From Lepagella muris (GTDB lineage: Bacteria; Bacteroidota; Bacteroidia; Bacteroidales; Muribaculaceae): a stretch of DNA of 64,000 nt. This document shows, piece after piece, positions 15,783 through 25,078 of the stretch. How positions within the stretch are numbered: the first letter of the stretch is position 1; each line of letters opens with the position of its first letter. Both the position numbers and the translations under genes were made by a program. The DNA is taken from positions 186,001-250,000 of the forward strand of contig NZ_SRYB01000001.1 in the NCBI RefSeq assembly GCF_004793975.1, in the 5' to 3' direction. The notes beneath the pieces were generated by a model that worked only from the letters and a program-made list of their open reading frames with translations, did not search any database and was not told the origin of the DNA.

Positions 15783-17537
15783 ATGAACCGATTATCACTT
15801 GCAAGTTCGCTGATGATTCTTGGTGGAATAACCGGACTGTTCGCTTCTGCCCAATCTTCTCCAAACGGATTGATACAGGTGAATCTGATAAATGATTCAA
15901 CTCTGGCTGTTTCAAACGGTATAGGAAATCAAAGAGTTACACTGATGAATATTGAGTGTGGCGAAGTTGCTACTGTAAAAAACAAAGGAAAAAGCAAGGT
16001 CAAATACGAAATGGTCACAGGCAAGCGTCACCACTGCTCAAATTCGTATTCGATGGCTGATTACATTCTTGAAAATGGCGATACACTGACTGTAAAAGCT
16101 TTCAATGATGGAATAGCGTGGAGTGGTTGTCATGATTATAAAATTAATGTCAAAGATGCATCACACGACTGGTTGATGACCTGGACCGACAGCTATGAGG
16201 GATTTTTTCCGAAAGATCGGAATGACATAGCAAAAGATACACGAATCGGTTACCCATCATTATTTGAATTCAATAATGACATGTTCATGTTATTGTCGGA
16301 GTCTGGTTTAGATCGTTTCAATGCTGCTTCAAGTATGTATGCTGGAGATAACAGAAATATATTTCATATCTGTCCGGACGGAAGTGAGAACGGAGCATGG
16401 CAGGTGGCAATCATTGGACATCTCGCCGACATAGTAGAGTCTACGCTCATCAACGATGCTGCTCTCCCCTCAAGAATTGATGATACTTCATGGATAAAGC
16501 CGGGAGTAGCATCGTGGATATACTGGGCAAATAACCATGGCTCTAATGATTACGGCATAATAAAAAGTTATGTTGATATGGCTCGGGAACTTAGATTGCC
16601 TTACGTTCTTATAGATGCAGAATGGGACGAAATGAAAGATGGCTATACTGTCCTTGACGCTGTCAATTATGCAAAAAGCAATGGCATTAAACCAATGATA
16701 TGGTATAATTCTTCCGTCGGATGGATTCATGGAGCGCCCGGTCCGAAATTCAGATTGAACACACCTGAGGATCGTGAACGTGAATTTGCCTGGTGTAAAG
16801 AAAACGGAATTGCCGGTGTCAAAATAGACTTTTTCTCGGGTGATACTAATATGAACATCAACTATATGGTTGATTTGCTTGAATGTGCGGCCCGACATAA
16901 ACTTCTCGTAAATTTCCACGGAGCAACAATCCCCCGTGGATTGCAGCGGACCTACCCCAATCTAATAAGCGTTGAGGCTGTTTATGGTGCTGAATGGTAC
17001 AACAATGTGCCTACGTTTACCGATATGGCAGCCTCACATAATGCTACCCTGCCATTCACTCGCAATGTAATCGGTTCAATGGATTACACGCCATGCGCAT
17101 TTACCAACTCTCAGCATCCACATATAACCACCGATGGTCATGAATTGGCTCTGACCGTATTATTCGAGTCAGGAATACAACATCTTGCCGATAGGCCGGA
17201 GAGTTTCTTGTCTCAGCCTCAAGAAATTAAAGACTTCTTGTCGGAACTTCCCTCTGCATGGGACAACACCGTTTTGCTCGGAGGATATCCTGCTGATTAT
17301 ATCGTGATTGCACGCCAAAAAGGTAGTGATTGGTATATCGCAGGCATTAACGGCAACGATACTGAAAAAGAAATTGAGATAGACCATTCTCGCTTGAAAA
17401 TCAACAAAAAAGCCAAAGTGAAGGTCATAAGCGATAATCATGACGAAAAAAGCTGGCTAATTAAGGATGCCGATTCAATCCCAACCAAAATAAAGACAAA
17501 TCCGCACGGGGGATTTGTGATCCACATTAAAAAATAA
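15783..17537 (+). CDS. GH97 glycosidase, retaining type (alpha-galactosidase-like)
   Basis: This is a 584-aa protein with an N-terminal signal peptide (cleavage after about ASA, residue 23). It has an N-terminal beta-sandwich, a GH97 barrel (about 250-500) and a C-terminal beta domain. Asp in GVKIDFF (about residue 349) is in the nucleophile position of retaining GH97 enzymes, whereas inverting SusB-type alpha-glucosidases lack it. Glu in SVEAVYG (about 398) fits the acid/base. Retaining GH97s include alpha-galactosidases and beta-L-arabinopyranosidases. Here it probably strips galactose-type or arabinopyranose caps from complex xylan fragments in the periplasm. It is the first gene of a three-enzyme operon and GH95 follows after 6 nt. 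Confidence 0.88.
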   Translation: MNRLSLASSLMILGGITGLFASAQSSPNGLIQVNLINDSTLAVSNGIGNQRVTLMNIECGEVATVKNKGKSKVKYEMVTGKRHHCSNSYSMADYILENGDTLTVKAFNDGIAWSGCHDYKINVKDASHDWLMTWTDSYEGFFPKDRNDIAKDTRIGYPSLFEFNNDMFMLLSESGLDRFNAASSMYAGDNRNIFHICPDGSENGAWQVAIIGHLADIVESTLINDAALPSRIDDTSWIKPGVASWIYWANNHGSNDYGIIKSYVDMARELRLPYVLIDAEWDEMKDGYTVLDAVNYAKSNGIKPMIWYNSSVGWIHGAPGPKFRLNTPEDREREFAWCKENGIAGVKIDFFSGDTNMNINYMVDLLECAARHKLLVNFHGATIPRGLQRTYPNLISVEAVYGAEWYNNVPTFTDMAASHNATLPFTRNVIGSMDYTPCAFTNSQHPHITTDGHELALTVLFESGIQHLADRPESFLSQPQEIKDFLSELPSAWDNTVLLGGYPADYIVIARQKGSDWYIAGINGNDTEKEIEIDHSRLKINKKAKVKVISDNHDEKSWLIKDADSIPTKIKTNPHGGFVIHIKK

Positions 17538-17543
17538 CGCATT

Positions 17544-19988
17544 ATGATTAGAATACTGATATTATGCTTGGCTGTGGTCTCCAACGTGTATTTGTTAGCC
17601 ACCCCCCTGTCTCGGCTATGGGAATCAACACCGGCCAAGGAATGGACCGAAGCCTTCCCTGTAGGCAATTCTCGAATGGGTGCCATGATATTTGGAGGCA
17701 TTGATACAGAAAGATTACAACTTAACGAAGAAACTTTTTGGAGCGGACGGCCTTATAATAACAATAATCCCTCCGGTCGTGAGCATCTCAATGAAATCAG
17801 AAACCTGATTTTTCAAGGCAACGTCGGCGATGCCGAAAATCTTATCGCCCAGCACTATATGACATCGCAGCATGGCATGCGCTACCTCACTCTGGGCAGT
17901 GCTTGTTTTGATTTCAAATACCCGGCAGGTAATGTCAGTGACTACTCCAGGGAGCTTGACATAGACAATGCTCTATCAAGTGTCAGCTATAATATCGACG
18001 ATGTAACTTATCACAGGGAAGTCATAGCGCCCATTGGCTCCGATGTGATTATCATGCGCTTAAATGCCGATAAAAAGGGGGCTTTAAACTTCACACTGGG
18101 ATATGATGCACCTGAAAACAGTGTAATCAAGGTCTCGGGCTACTCTATGACAGTTAAGATTCCCGGCATGGAACACGAAGGGATAGAGCCGGGATTGACA
18201 GCCGTCTGCGGTCTTAATCTGATTAGTGACGGCAAAATAAAAGGCAACAAGAATAGCCTGACGGTAAGTAATGCCACTGAAGCAACGGTTTATATCTCAG
18301 CCGCTACCAACTTTGTAAACTACCATGACATATCGGGGAATGCTGAAAAGTCAGTAAGCAGAGCGATTAAGCAAGCTAAAAAAATCGGATATGATTATAT
18401 GAAACAATCTCATCTGGAGAAATATCATAAGCTGTATGACCGCGTTAAACTTAATCTGTCATCATCCCACAACAATGATAAACTTGAAACACACAAGCGC
18501 ATAGCCTCGTTCAACAATGATTATGACCCTTCGCTTGTGGCACTTCTGTTTCAGTATGGTCGCTATTTGCTCATATCTTCCTCTCAGCCCGGCGGACAAC
18601 CTGCTAATCTTCAGGGAATATGGAACGACAGTATGTATGCTCCGTGGGACAGCAAATACACAATCAATATAAATGCTGAAATGAACTATTGGCCGGCAGA
18701 GGTCACCAATCTGTCGGAGTGTCATGAACCGTTGTTTGACATGATCAAAGACCTGTCAGAGACCGGAGCCGAGACCGCCCGCACGCTGTATGGAGCCGAC
18801 GGATGGGTCGCCCATCACAACACCGACCTGTGGCGTATATGCGGCCCTGTGGATTTTGCGGCATTTGGCATGTGGCCCAACGGCGGAGCATGGCTTGCCA
18901 CTCACCTATGGGAGCATTACCGATATACTGGCGATATTAATTTCCTGCGCAAATACTATCCCGTAATAAAAGGTACTGCTGATTTCTATCTCAGTCATTT
19001 AACACCACACCCTACAGAAAAGTATCTTGTAACATCTCCGTCTATGTCGCCTGAGCACGGCTATAACGGGTCGTTTATTACTGCGGGCTGTACAATGGAT
19101 AATCAGTTGGCATTTGACGCGCTAAACAACACGCTTTCAGCCGCAAAGTTGTTGGGCGAACAAGATGATTATTGTGATAGGCTAAAAAGCACCATCAACA
19201 GACTCGCTCCCATGCGGGTGGGCCGATACGGGCAGCTCCAGGAATGGATGGAGGATGCCGACGATCCAAAAGACGACCACCGCCATGTGTCACATCTATA
19301 CGGATTGTATCCCGGTAATCAGATAAGCCCTTATACAACCCCTTTGGCTTTCAAGGGAGCAGAAACATCGCTGAAACAGCGGGGTGACATGGCAACCGGC
19401 TGGAGCATAGGGTGGAAACTTAATCTTTGGGCACGACTGCTTGACGGTAATCACGCCGACAGGATTATACGCAATATGATCACCCTTCTTTCTTATGATC
19501 CGGAGAAAGGTGGAGACCCTGAAAATGGTCGTCTATATGCAAACATGTTTGACGCACACCCGCCATTTCAGATTGACGGCAATTTCGGATTCACCGCAGG
19601 TGTAGCAGAAATGCTTATGCAGAGCCATGACGGTTGTGTTCATCTGTTGCCTGCTCTGCCCGATACTTGGCTGGAGGGTAGCATCAAAGGTCTTAAATCA
19701 CGAGGAAACTTTGAAATTGACATGAATTGGCAGCAAGGACAGCTTTATGAGGCCACTATCAAATCAAATATAGGAGGAACTATCAGAATACGCTCCTATG
19801 TTCCACTTTCTGGCGATGGTCTGAAAGTCGCCAAAGGGAATTGCCCCAACGAGCTTCTTTTTTCTACCCCAATTGAGGATGCAGTTGTGTCGACTGAAAC
19901 TAAAAACTGCTACCCGGAACTCAAAAGAGTATATGAATATGACCTTCAAACAGTAAAGGGAGAAACATATTTATTAAAACGGCTTTGA
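17544..19988 (+). CDS. GH95 alpha-L-fucosidase / alpha-L-galactosidase
   Basis: This 814-aa protein has a signal peptide (about 1-20) and the standard GH95 layout: an N-terminal beta domain beginning MGAMIFGGID and NEETFWSGRP, an alpha/alpha barrel and a C-terminal beta domain. Catalytic features visible are the paired Asn motif ININAEMNYWPAE, the acid Glu in SPSMSPEH and Asp in QIDGNFGF. GH95 inverting enzymes release alpha-1,2-L-fucose or L-galactose. An L-galactosidase from this family is known from the Bacteroides ovatus complex-xylan locus, so L-galactose at the tips of xylan side chains is a plausible substrate here. It is co-transcribed with GH97 and GH43. Confidence 0.92.
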   Translation: MIRILILCLAVVSNVYLLATPLSRLWESTPAKEWTEAFPVGNSRMGAMIFGGIDTERLQLNEETFWSGRPYNNNNPSGREHLNEIRNLIFQGNVGDAENLIAQHYMTSQHGMRYLTLGSACFDFKYPAGNVSDYSRELDIDNALSSVSYNIDDVTYHREVIAPIGSDVIIMRLNADKKGALNFTLGYDAPENSVIKVSGYSMTVKIPGMEHEGIEPGLTAVCGLNLISDGKIKGNKNSLTVSNATEATVYISAATNFVNYHDISGNAEKSVSRAIKQAKKIGYDYMKQSHLEKYHKLYDRVKLNLSSSHNNDKLETHKRIASFNNDYDPSLVALLFQYGRYLLISSSQPGGQPANLQGIWNDSMYAPWDSKYTININAEMNYWPAEVTNLSECHEPLFDMIKDLSETGAETARTLYGADGWVAHHNTDLWRICGPVDFAAFGMWPNGGAWLATHLWEHYRYTGDINFLRKYYPVIKGTADFYLSHLTPHPTEKYLVTSPSMSPEHGYNGSFITAGCTMDNQLAFDALNNTLSAAKLLGEQDDYCDRLKSTINRLAPMRVGRYGQLQEWMEDADDPKDDHRHVSHLYGLYPGNQISPYTTPLAFKGAETSLKQRGDMATGWSIGWKLNLWARLLDGNHADRIIRNMITLLSYDPEKGGDPENGRLYANMFDAHPPFQIDGNFGFTAGVAEMLMQSHDGCVHLLPALPDTWLEGSIKGLKSRGNFEIDMNWQQGQLYEATIKSNIGGTIRIRSYVPLSGDGLKVAKGNCPNELLFSTPIEDAVVSTETKNCYPELKRVYEYDLQTVKGETYLLKRL

Positions 19989-20014
19989 AAGTAAACTTCT
20001 AAAAAATACATAAT

Positions 20015-21652
20015 ATGAATCTACGGAATGTTATAGTCTCGGCATGCATATTGTTTGGGCTCAACGCTATTGCCGATAGCAAGAATCCGGCCGAGACTTA
20101 TGCGACCTCACCCAATCCTGTGATTTGGGCCGATGTTCCTGACCCTGATGTAATACGGGTTGGTGATGACTTTTATATGGTATCCACCACCATGCATTTG
20201 ATGCCCGGATGCCCCATCATGCACTCTAAAGATCTTGTCAACTGGGAAATAATCAACTATGTTTTCGATACACTTGAGGACTCGCCACGTTACCATCTCG
20301 AAGGCGGTACCGTCTATGGCAAAGGTCAATGGGCTACTTCGCTGAGATATCACGACGGAATGTTTTATGTCCTGTTTTCACCCAATGACGCACCTTTCCA
20401 GTCGTATATTTTTGCAGCGAAGAACCCCAGGGATAAGTGGAAACAGGTATGCCGAACCGACCATTTCCATGATTCATCGCTATTTTTCGATGATGATGGC
20501 AAGGTTTACGTATTTTATGGTTCCGGTGCTATCAATCTACGGGAATTAAAATCGGATATGACGGGCGTAAAAGAAGACGGACTCGACATGACTGTAATCG
20601 TGCCTGACGAAGAAGCAGCAGGACTTCACGAGGGGAGCCGTGCGGTCAAGTATAACGGCAAGTACTATTTAATGATAATCAATTGGCCCGAGGGTCGAAA
20701 TCGCCGACAATTGTGTTATCGTGCCGACAAAATTACAGGCCCATACGAAAAGCTTGTGGTTCTTGAAGATAACCTTGACGGGTTTCCATATGCAGCACAA
20801 GGTACCATTGTGGATGATGTAGACGGAAACTGGTGGGGCTTTATATTTCAGGACCGTGGAGCTGTGGGGCGTGTACCGACCGTTATGCCTTGCCGATGGA
20901 TTGATGGTTGGCCTATGCTCGGGAATGAAGACGGCAGAATACCAAAGACATTTACTTATATAAATCGTGGAGAAACACCTTCGTGTATCGTATCAAGTGA
21001 CGATTTCAACTCAGATACAATAGGCTTTAACTGGCAATGGAACCATTGTCCGGACAATGATGCCTGGTCTTTGACCGAACGACCGGGATCCTTAAGGCTT
21101 AAAACATCTCGGATAGCCGGGAATATCTATGAGGCTGTGAATACACTTACTCAGCGTATGGAAGGTCCCGAATGCTATGGAACCGTTAAAATGGATCTGT
21201 CAAAAATGAAAGACGGTGACGTAGCAGGCCTGGCTGCATTCAACGGACACTCGGCACTGCTGTCGATAAAAAAAATTGGACGAAAGAAATATCTTATCAA
21301 ACATAATGAAGTTGTCAATTTCAGTGATCCGACTACACTTAATGTACAAGTTGAAGATGAGGAAGAGGAACGAATAGAAATCAAGGGTAACACGATATGT
21401 CTTCGCATTGGTGCCGATTTTCGTCTTGGCAAAGACATCGCTACTTGCTTCTATAGTCGCGATGGCAAAACATGGAAAGAAATCGGGAAACCGTTCCAAA
21501 TGCGATTTGATTACACTCGTCTTTTCATGGGTTCAAGATTTGCGATATTCAACTATGCCACAATTTCCAGTGGGGGATATGTCGATATTGAAAAGTTCGA
21601 CTATACCAGAATGGAGAATATCGAATCTGATCAACTCGCTAAAACTTTATAA
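20015..21652 (+). CDS. GH43 beta-xylosidase / arabinofuranosidase
   Basis: This is a 545-aa protein with a type I signal peptide (about 1-20). The GH43 propeller acids are in DVPDPDVIRV (base), FHDSSLFFDDDGK (pKa modulator) and GLHEGSRAVK (acid). A C-terminal beta-sandwich (about 330-530) matches two-domain GH43s of the xylosidase type. It differs clearly from the two closely related GH43 paralogues at 9906 and 39274. It is the last gene of the GH97-GH95-GH43 operon, 26 nt after GH95, and a strong hairpin follows. Expected role: periplasmic trimming of xylo- or arabinoxylo-oligosaccharides. Confidence 0.88.
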   Translation: MNLRNVIVSACILFGLNAIADSKNPAETYATSPNPVIWADVPDPDVIRVGDDFYMVSTTMHLMPGCPIMHSKDLVNWEIINYVFDTLEDSPRYHLEGGTVYGKGQWATSLRYHDGMFYVLFSPNDAPFQSYIFAAKNPRDKWKQVCRTDHFHDSSLFFDDDGKVYVFYGSGAINLRELKSDMTGVKEDGLDMTVIVPDEEAAGLHEGSRAVKYNGKYYLMIINWPEGRNRRQLCYRADKITGPYEKLVVLEDNLDGFPYAAQGTIVDDVDGNWWGFIFQDRGAVGRVPTVMPCRWIDGWPMLGNEDGRIPKTFTYINRGETPSCIVSSDDFNSDTIGFNWQWNHCPDNDAWSLTERPGSLRLKTSRIAGNIYEAVNTLTQRMEGPECYGTVKMDLSKMKDGDVAGLAAFNGHSALLSIKKIGRKKYLIKHNEVVNFSDPTTLNVQVEDEEEERIEIKGNTICLRIGADFRLGKDIATCFYSRDGKTWKEIGKPFQMRFDYTRLFMGSRFAIFNYATISSGGYVDIEKFDYTRMENIESDQLAKTL

Positions 21653-21716
21653 TTAGGTAATTCAATATGTGGTTATTTAGATTGTTTTAAGGTAATTTAT
21701 GCAACTACATTGCTGC

Positions 21717-21743
21717 TCCGGAGCGACAGTTTGTCGCTCCGGA
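21717..21743 (+). terminator. Strong hairpin between operon segments
   Basis: A perfect 12-bp stem (arms 21717-21728 and 21732-21743) closes a 3-nt loop 65 nt after the GH43 stop. There is no long U-tract, so termination would be weak or Rho-assisted. It separates the GH97-GH95-GH43 segment from the susC promoter. Confidence 0.65.
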
Positions 21744-21876
21744 TATTGTGGCTAAATATCAGGTAATCTGATGTACTATTACATTGCGTGAAGGAATTGA
21801 AACAATAATTTTTACACCTTTTACAATATCTAAACCAATCGCAACAACAAAGTGAACAAAATCCTGGCGTTCTTTC

Positions 21877-21884
21877 TAATTTTG
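21877..21884 (+). promoter_or_regulatory. -7 box of the susCD operon
   Basis: TAATTTTG occurs 51 nt before the first susC start. With the hairpin at 21717 it marks the start of a separate transcription unit for the uptake and surface genes. Confidence 0.55.
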
Positions 21885-21934
21885 CGCTGGAAATGGTAAC
21901 GATTTAAATCAATAACACAATAACAATCAATCCA

Positions 21935-24900
21935 ATGAAAAACGAAGAATTGCTACATTGGCGCAGTCTATTTCTGATTGCTATATTTTTCATCTTTGGT
22001 TGCCTGCAATCCAAGGCTGAGATAGTGAAAGGAACTGTCGTCGATGACACCGGCGAACCACTGATCGGTGCTACAGTCCGCCTATTGAATGCAGAAAGGA
22101 TAGCTGCAGTAACAGACATAGACGGAAACTTTTCTCTAAATGTTTCAGACCTCAAATCGGCAGTTTTAGCATTTTCCTATATAGGAATGAAACCGCTTGA
22201 GGTGAAAGTTAATGGACGTGAAGTCGTAAATGTGACACTTCAGCCTACTGAAAATTCTCTCGAAGAAGTGATAGTTGTCGGTTACGGTCAACAGAAAAAA
22301 GCATCGGTTGTAGGTGCCATTGCCCAGACTACCGGTGATGTACTTGAACGTGCAGCCGGTGTGCATGATATCAGTTCGGCACTTACAGGAAACCTGCCGG
22401 GCGTTGTAACGATGGCAAGTTCCGGTATGCCTGGTGATGAAAGTGCTAGTATCGTAATTCGTAGTGCCAGCTCTTGGAATAATTCAGCACCTCTTGTTCT
22501 CGTAGATGGCGTTGAGCGTGATATGGCTTCGGTCGATGTAGGCTCAGTAAAGACAATATCCATTCTTAAAGATGCATCAGCCACAGCGGTATATGGTGTA
22601 AAAGGTGCAAACGGTGTGATTCTTATCACAACACGTCGAGGAGAAGAGGGGCGAGCCAAAGTGAGTGCTAACTTTACTGCTACAGTCAAGAGCGCTTCAA
22701 AACTTCCGCAGAAACTTGACTCTTATGATGCATTGGCTGCCCGTAACCGAATCATCGTTCACGAACTCGGCTTGATGCCAAGCTCATGGGAACACATGAC
22801 TCCGCTTTCCGAAATGGAAAAATATCGTAACCAGACATCTATTACACAGATGGAGCGTTATCCTAACATAGATTGGGAAGATGTATTGTTTAATGACTAT
22901 GCAATGTCCTACAATGGAAATGTTTCGGTTAGCGGTGGTACAAAATTCGTAAAGTATTATGCCATCATTGACTATGTAAGTGAAGGTGACTTATTCAAAC
23001 AGATCAATAATGGTCGTGGCTATAAAACAGGTTTTGGCTATACTCGACTGAACTCCCGTTCAAACCTTGATTTTCATCTAACCCCAACTACAGTGTTCAA
23101 GGTTAACATTTCAGGCTCTAATGCACAGCGCAGAAGCCGAGTTCCGGAGGGTGACGCCTTTGATCAGAACACATGGGGAAACAACCGTGTATGGGCTGGC
23201 GTATACAGCACATCGCCCAACGCCTTCTATCCTATCTACAGTGACGGTTCATTCGGATACTATCCGCAAAATACAACTCACGTCGAAAACTCGGTATGGA
23301 ATATTGCTCGAGGAGGTAGCAACACCAATACTGAAACCCGCATAAACACAGACTTTGTCCTTGAACAAAAACTTGATTTCATTACAAAAGGACTTAGCTT
23401 CCGTGGAATGATTTCTTGGGATAACCGATTCATGGAACAAAGTCGAGGAATCAGTGATCCTACCGAAGAAATTCGCAAATGGATAGACCCTGTGACTGGC
23501 GCAATACAGACAACTACCACAACCGAAGGCAATAGCAACTTCGATAAGACGCCCGGGAATAATTGGGATACGATGTCTGGGGCAGTTAAAGATGATATGA
23601 CGATGAAGAATCTATATTATCAACTGCAACTTAATTATAACAGGACATTCGGTAAAAACACAGTCGGTTTGACCGGCGTTTGGAATCGTCAACAGCTTTC
23701 GACAGGATCAATGGTTCCCATCAGACGTGAAGACTGGGTGTTCCGTGCTACTTACGACTTTGACAACCGCTATTTTGCCGAATACAACGGCGCTTATAAC
23801 GGTTCTGAGAAATTTGGCAAAGGATATCGTTTCGGATTCTTCAACTCAGCCGCAGTCGGCTGGCGTCCTTCAGCCGAAAAATTCTGGGAGCCGATATCTC
23901 GTTGGTGGAATGAGCTGAAAATTCGCGGTTCATATGGCGAAATTGGAGACGATACCGGAGACCGATTCCTATATATGGAACAATGGGGATATGGCGGCAG
24001 CGCTTTGATGACGGTCAATGGAGCGTCAAGTATTTATCAGTTCTACCGACTCAATGCTCTTGGCAATCCCAATGCCAATTGGGAGAAAGTGAAAAAGATG
24101 AATCTCGGTATTGATTTTGCATTCCTGAACTCGAAAATCGCCGGAACTGTCGAAATGTTCAAGGATAGCCGTAATGATATTCTTCTTAGAGGCAGTGAAC
24201 GTGCCATGCCATCATATTTTGGCATGACTCCTCCTACCACCAACCTTGGCAAAGCCGAATCCAAAGGTTTTGAAATCGAACTGAGGCTGAATCATAATTT
24301 TACGCCCGACTTCAGAGTATGGGCCAATCTAAATATGACACATGCTTTCAACAAAATCATTTTCAAGGACGACCCCGAATTGAAGCCAAGCTATCAGAAA
24401 TCAGCCGGATATTCAATCGGCCAGACTACAGCTTTCATAGATCACGGAACATTGACATCATTCGATGATCTATATGGTAGCCCTGCTCACGATATCAAAG
24501 ATGAGACCCGCCTGCCTGGTGACCTTTATATAATTGACTTCAACGGTGATGGTATCGTTGATGAGAAAGACCGTGCGCCCTATGGATTCTCCGGAACTCC
24601 TCAAAACACATATAATGCAACTTTGGGCTTTGAATGGAAAGGTTTGAGTGCCTTCGTCCAGTTCTATGGCGTGACAAATGTTACTCGTGAAGTATATCTT
24701 CGGGATTTTATTAATCAGATTGACCTCGTATTCACAGGCCGCTCATGGATAGACCCGGCATCTGGAATTGGAGATATCAGGACTCCTCGTTACTATTCGT
24801 CTAGCACTCCTTACTCAGATGGTACACGATACCTATATGACGGTTCTTACGTTCGTCTGAAAAACATCGAGATTGCTTATGATTTCAATCAGCGTTGGGT

Positions 24901-25066
24901 AAAAAAACTTGGGCTTTCAAATCTGCGTATTTTCTTAAACGGCAATAACCTATGGCTATGGACAAAGATGCCCGATGACAGAGAATCAAACTTTGCCGGA
25001 GGTTCAAGCGATGGTGCGTATCCGACAATGAGAAGATACAACATCGGCTTAAAATTTAATTTTTAA
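21935..25066 (+). CDS. SusC-like TonB-dependent transporter (XusA-type)
   Basis: This is a 1043-aa outer-membrane protein with a signal peptide (about 1-28). A carboxypeptidase D-like regulatory domain (about 30-110, GTVVDDTGEPLIGATV) comes next, then the plug starting near VVGYGQQKKASVVG, then a 22-strand barrel ending in the aromatic LKFNF. It imports oligosaccharides, powered by TonB-ExbBD, with its SusD lid encoded 12 nt downstream. Tandem SusC-SusD-SusC-SusD genes followed by a XusE-like protein and a GH10-family protein match the core xylan cluster (xusA-E, xyn10C) of Prevotella bryantii and Bacteroides ovatus. Confidence 0.95.
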   Translation: MKNEELLHWRSLFLIAIFFIFGCLQSKAEIVKGTVVDDTGEPLIGATVRLLNAERIAAVTDIDGNFSLNVSDLKSAVLAFSYIGMKPLEVKVNGREVVNVTLQPTENSLEEVIVVGYGQQKKASVVGAIAQTTGDVLERAAGVHDISSALTGNLPGVVTMASSGMPGDESASIVIRSASSWNNSAPLVLVDGVERDMASVDVGSVKTISILKDASATAVYGVKGANGVILITTRRGEEGRAKVSANFTATVKSASKLPQKLDSYDALAARNRIIVHELGLMPSSWEHMTPLSEMEKYRNQTSITQMERYPNIDWEDVLFNDYAMSYNGNVSVSGGTKFVKYYAIIDYVSEGDLFKQINNGRGYKTGFGYTRLNSRSNLDFHLTPTTVFKVNISGSNAQRRSRVPEGDAFDQNTWGNNRVWAGVYSTSPNAFYPIYSDGSFGYYPQNTTHVENSVWNIARGGSNTNTETRINTDFVLEQKLDFITKGLSFRGMISWDNRFMEQSRGISDPTEEIRKWIDPVTGAIQTTTTTEGNSNFDKTPGNNWDTMSGAVKDDMTMKNLYYQLQLNYNRTFGKNTVGLTGVWNRQQLSTGSMVPIRREDWVFRATYDFDNRYFAEYNGAYNGSEKFGKGYRFGFFNSAAVGWRPSAEKFWEPISRWWNELKIRGSYGEIGDDTGDRFLYMEQWGYGGSALMTVNGASSIYQFYRLNALGNPNANWEKVKKMNLGIDFAFLNSKIAGTVEMFKDSRNDILLRGSERAMPSYFGMTPPTTNLGKAESKGFEIELRLNHNFTPDFRVWANLNMTHAFNKIIFKDDPELKPSYQKSAGYSIGQTTAFIDHGTLTSFDDLYGSPAHDIKDETRLPGDLYIIDFNGDGIVDEKDRAPYGFSGTPQNTYNATLGFEWKGLSAFVQFYGVTNVTREVYLRDFINQIDLVFTGRSWIDPASGIGDIRTPRYYSSSTPYSDGTRYLYDGSYVRLKNIEIAYDFNQRWVKKLGLSNLRIFLNGNNLWLWTKMPDDRESNFAGGSSDGAYPTMRRYNIGLKFNF

Positions 25067-25078
25067 TAGAATAGCATA

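Noticed and set aside
22288..24264. Long antisense ORFs over the first susC
   Set aside because: They are shadows of a strongly supported susC with no start context or family match.
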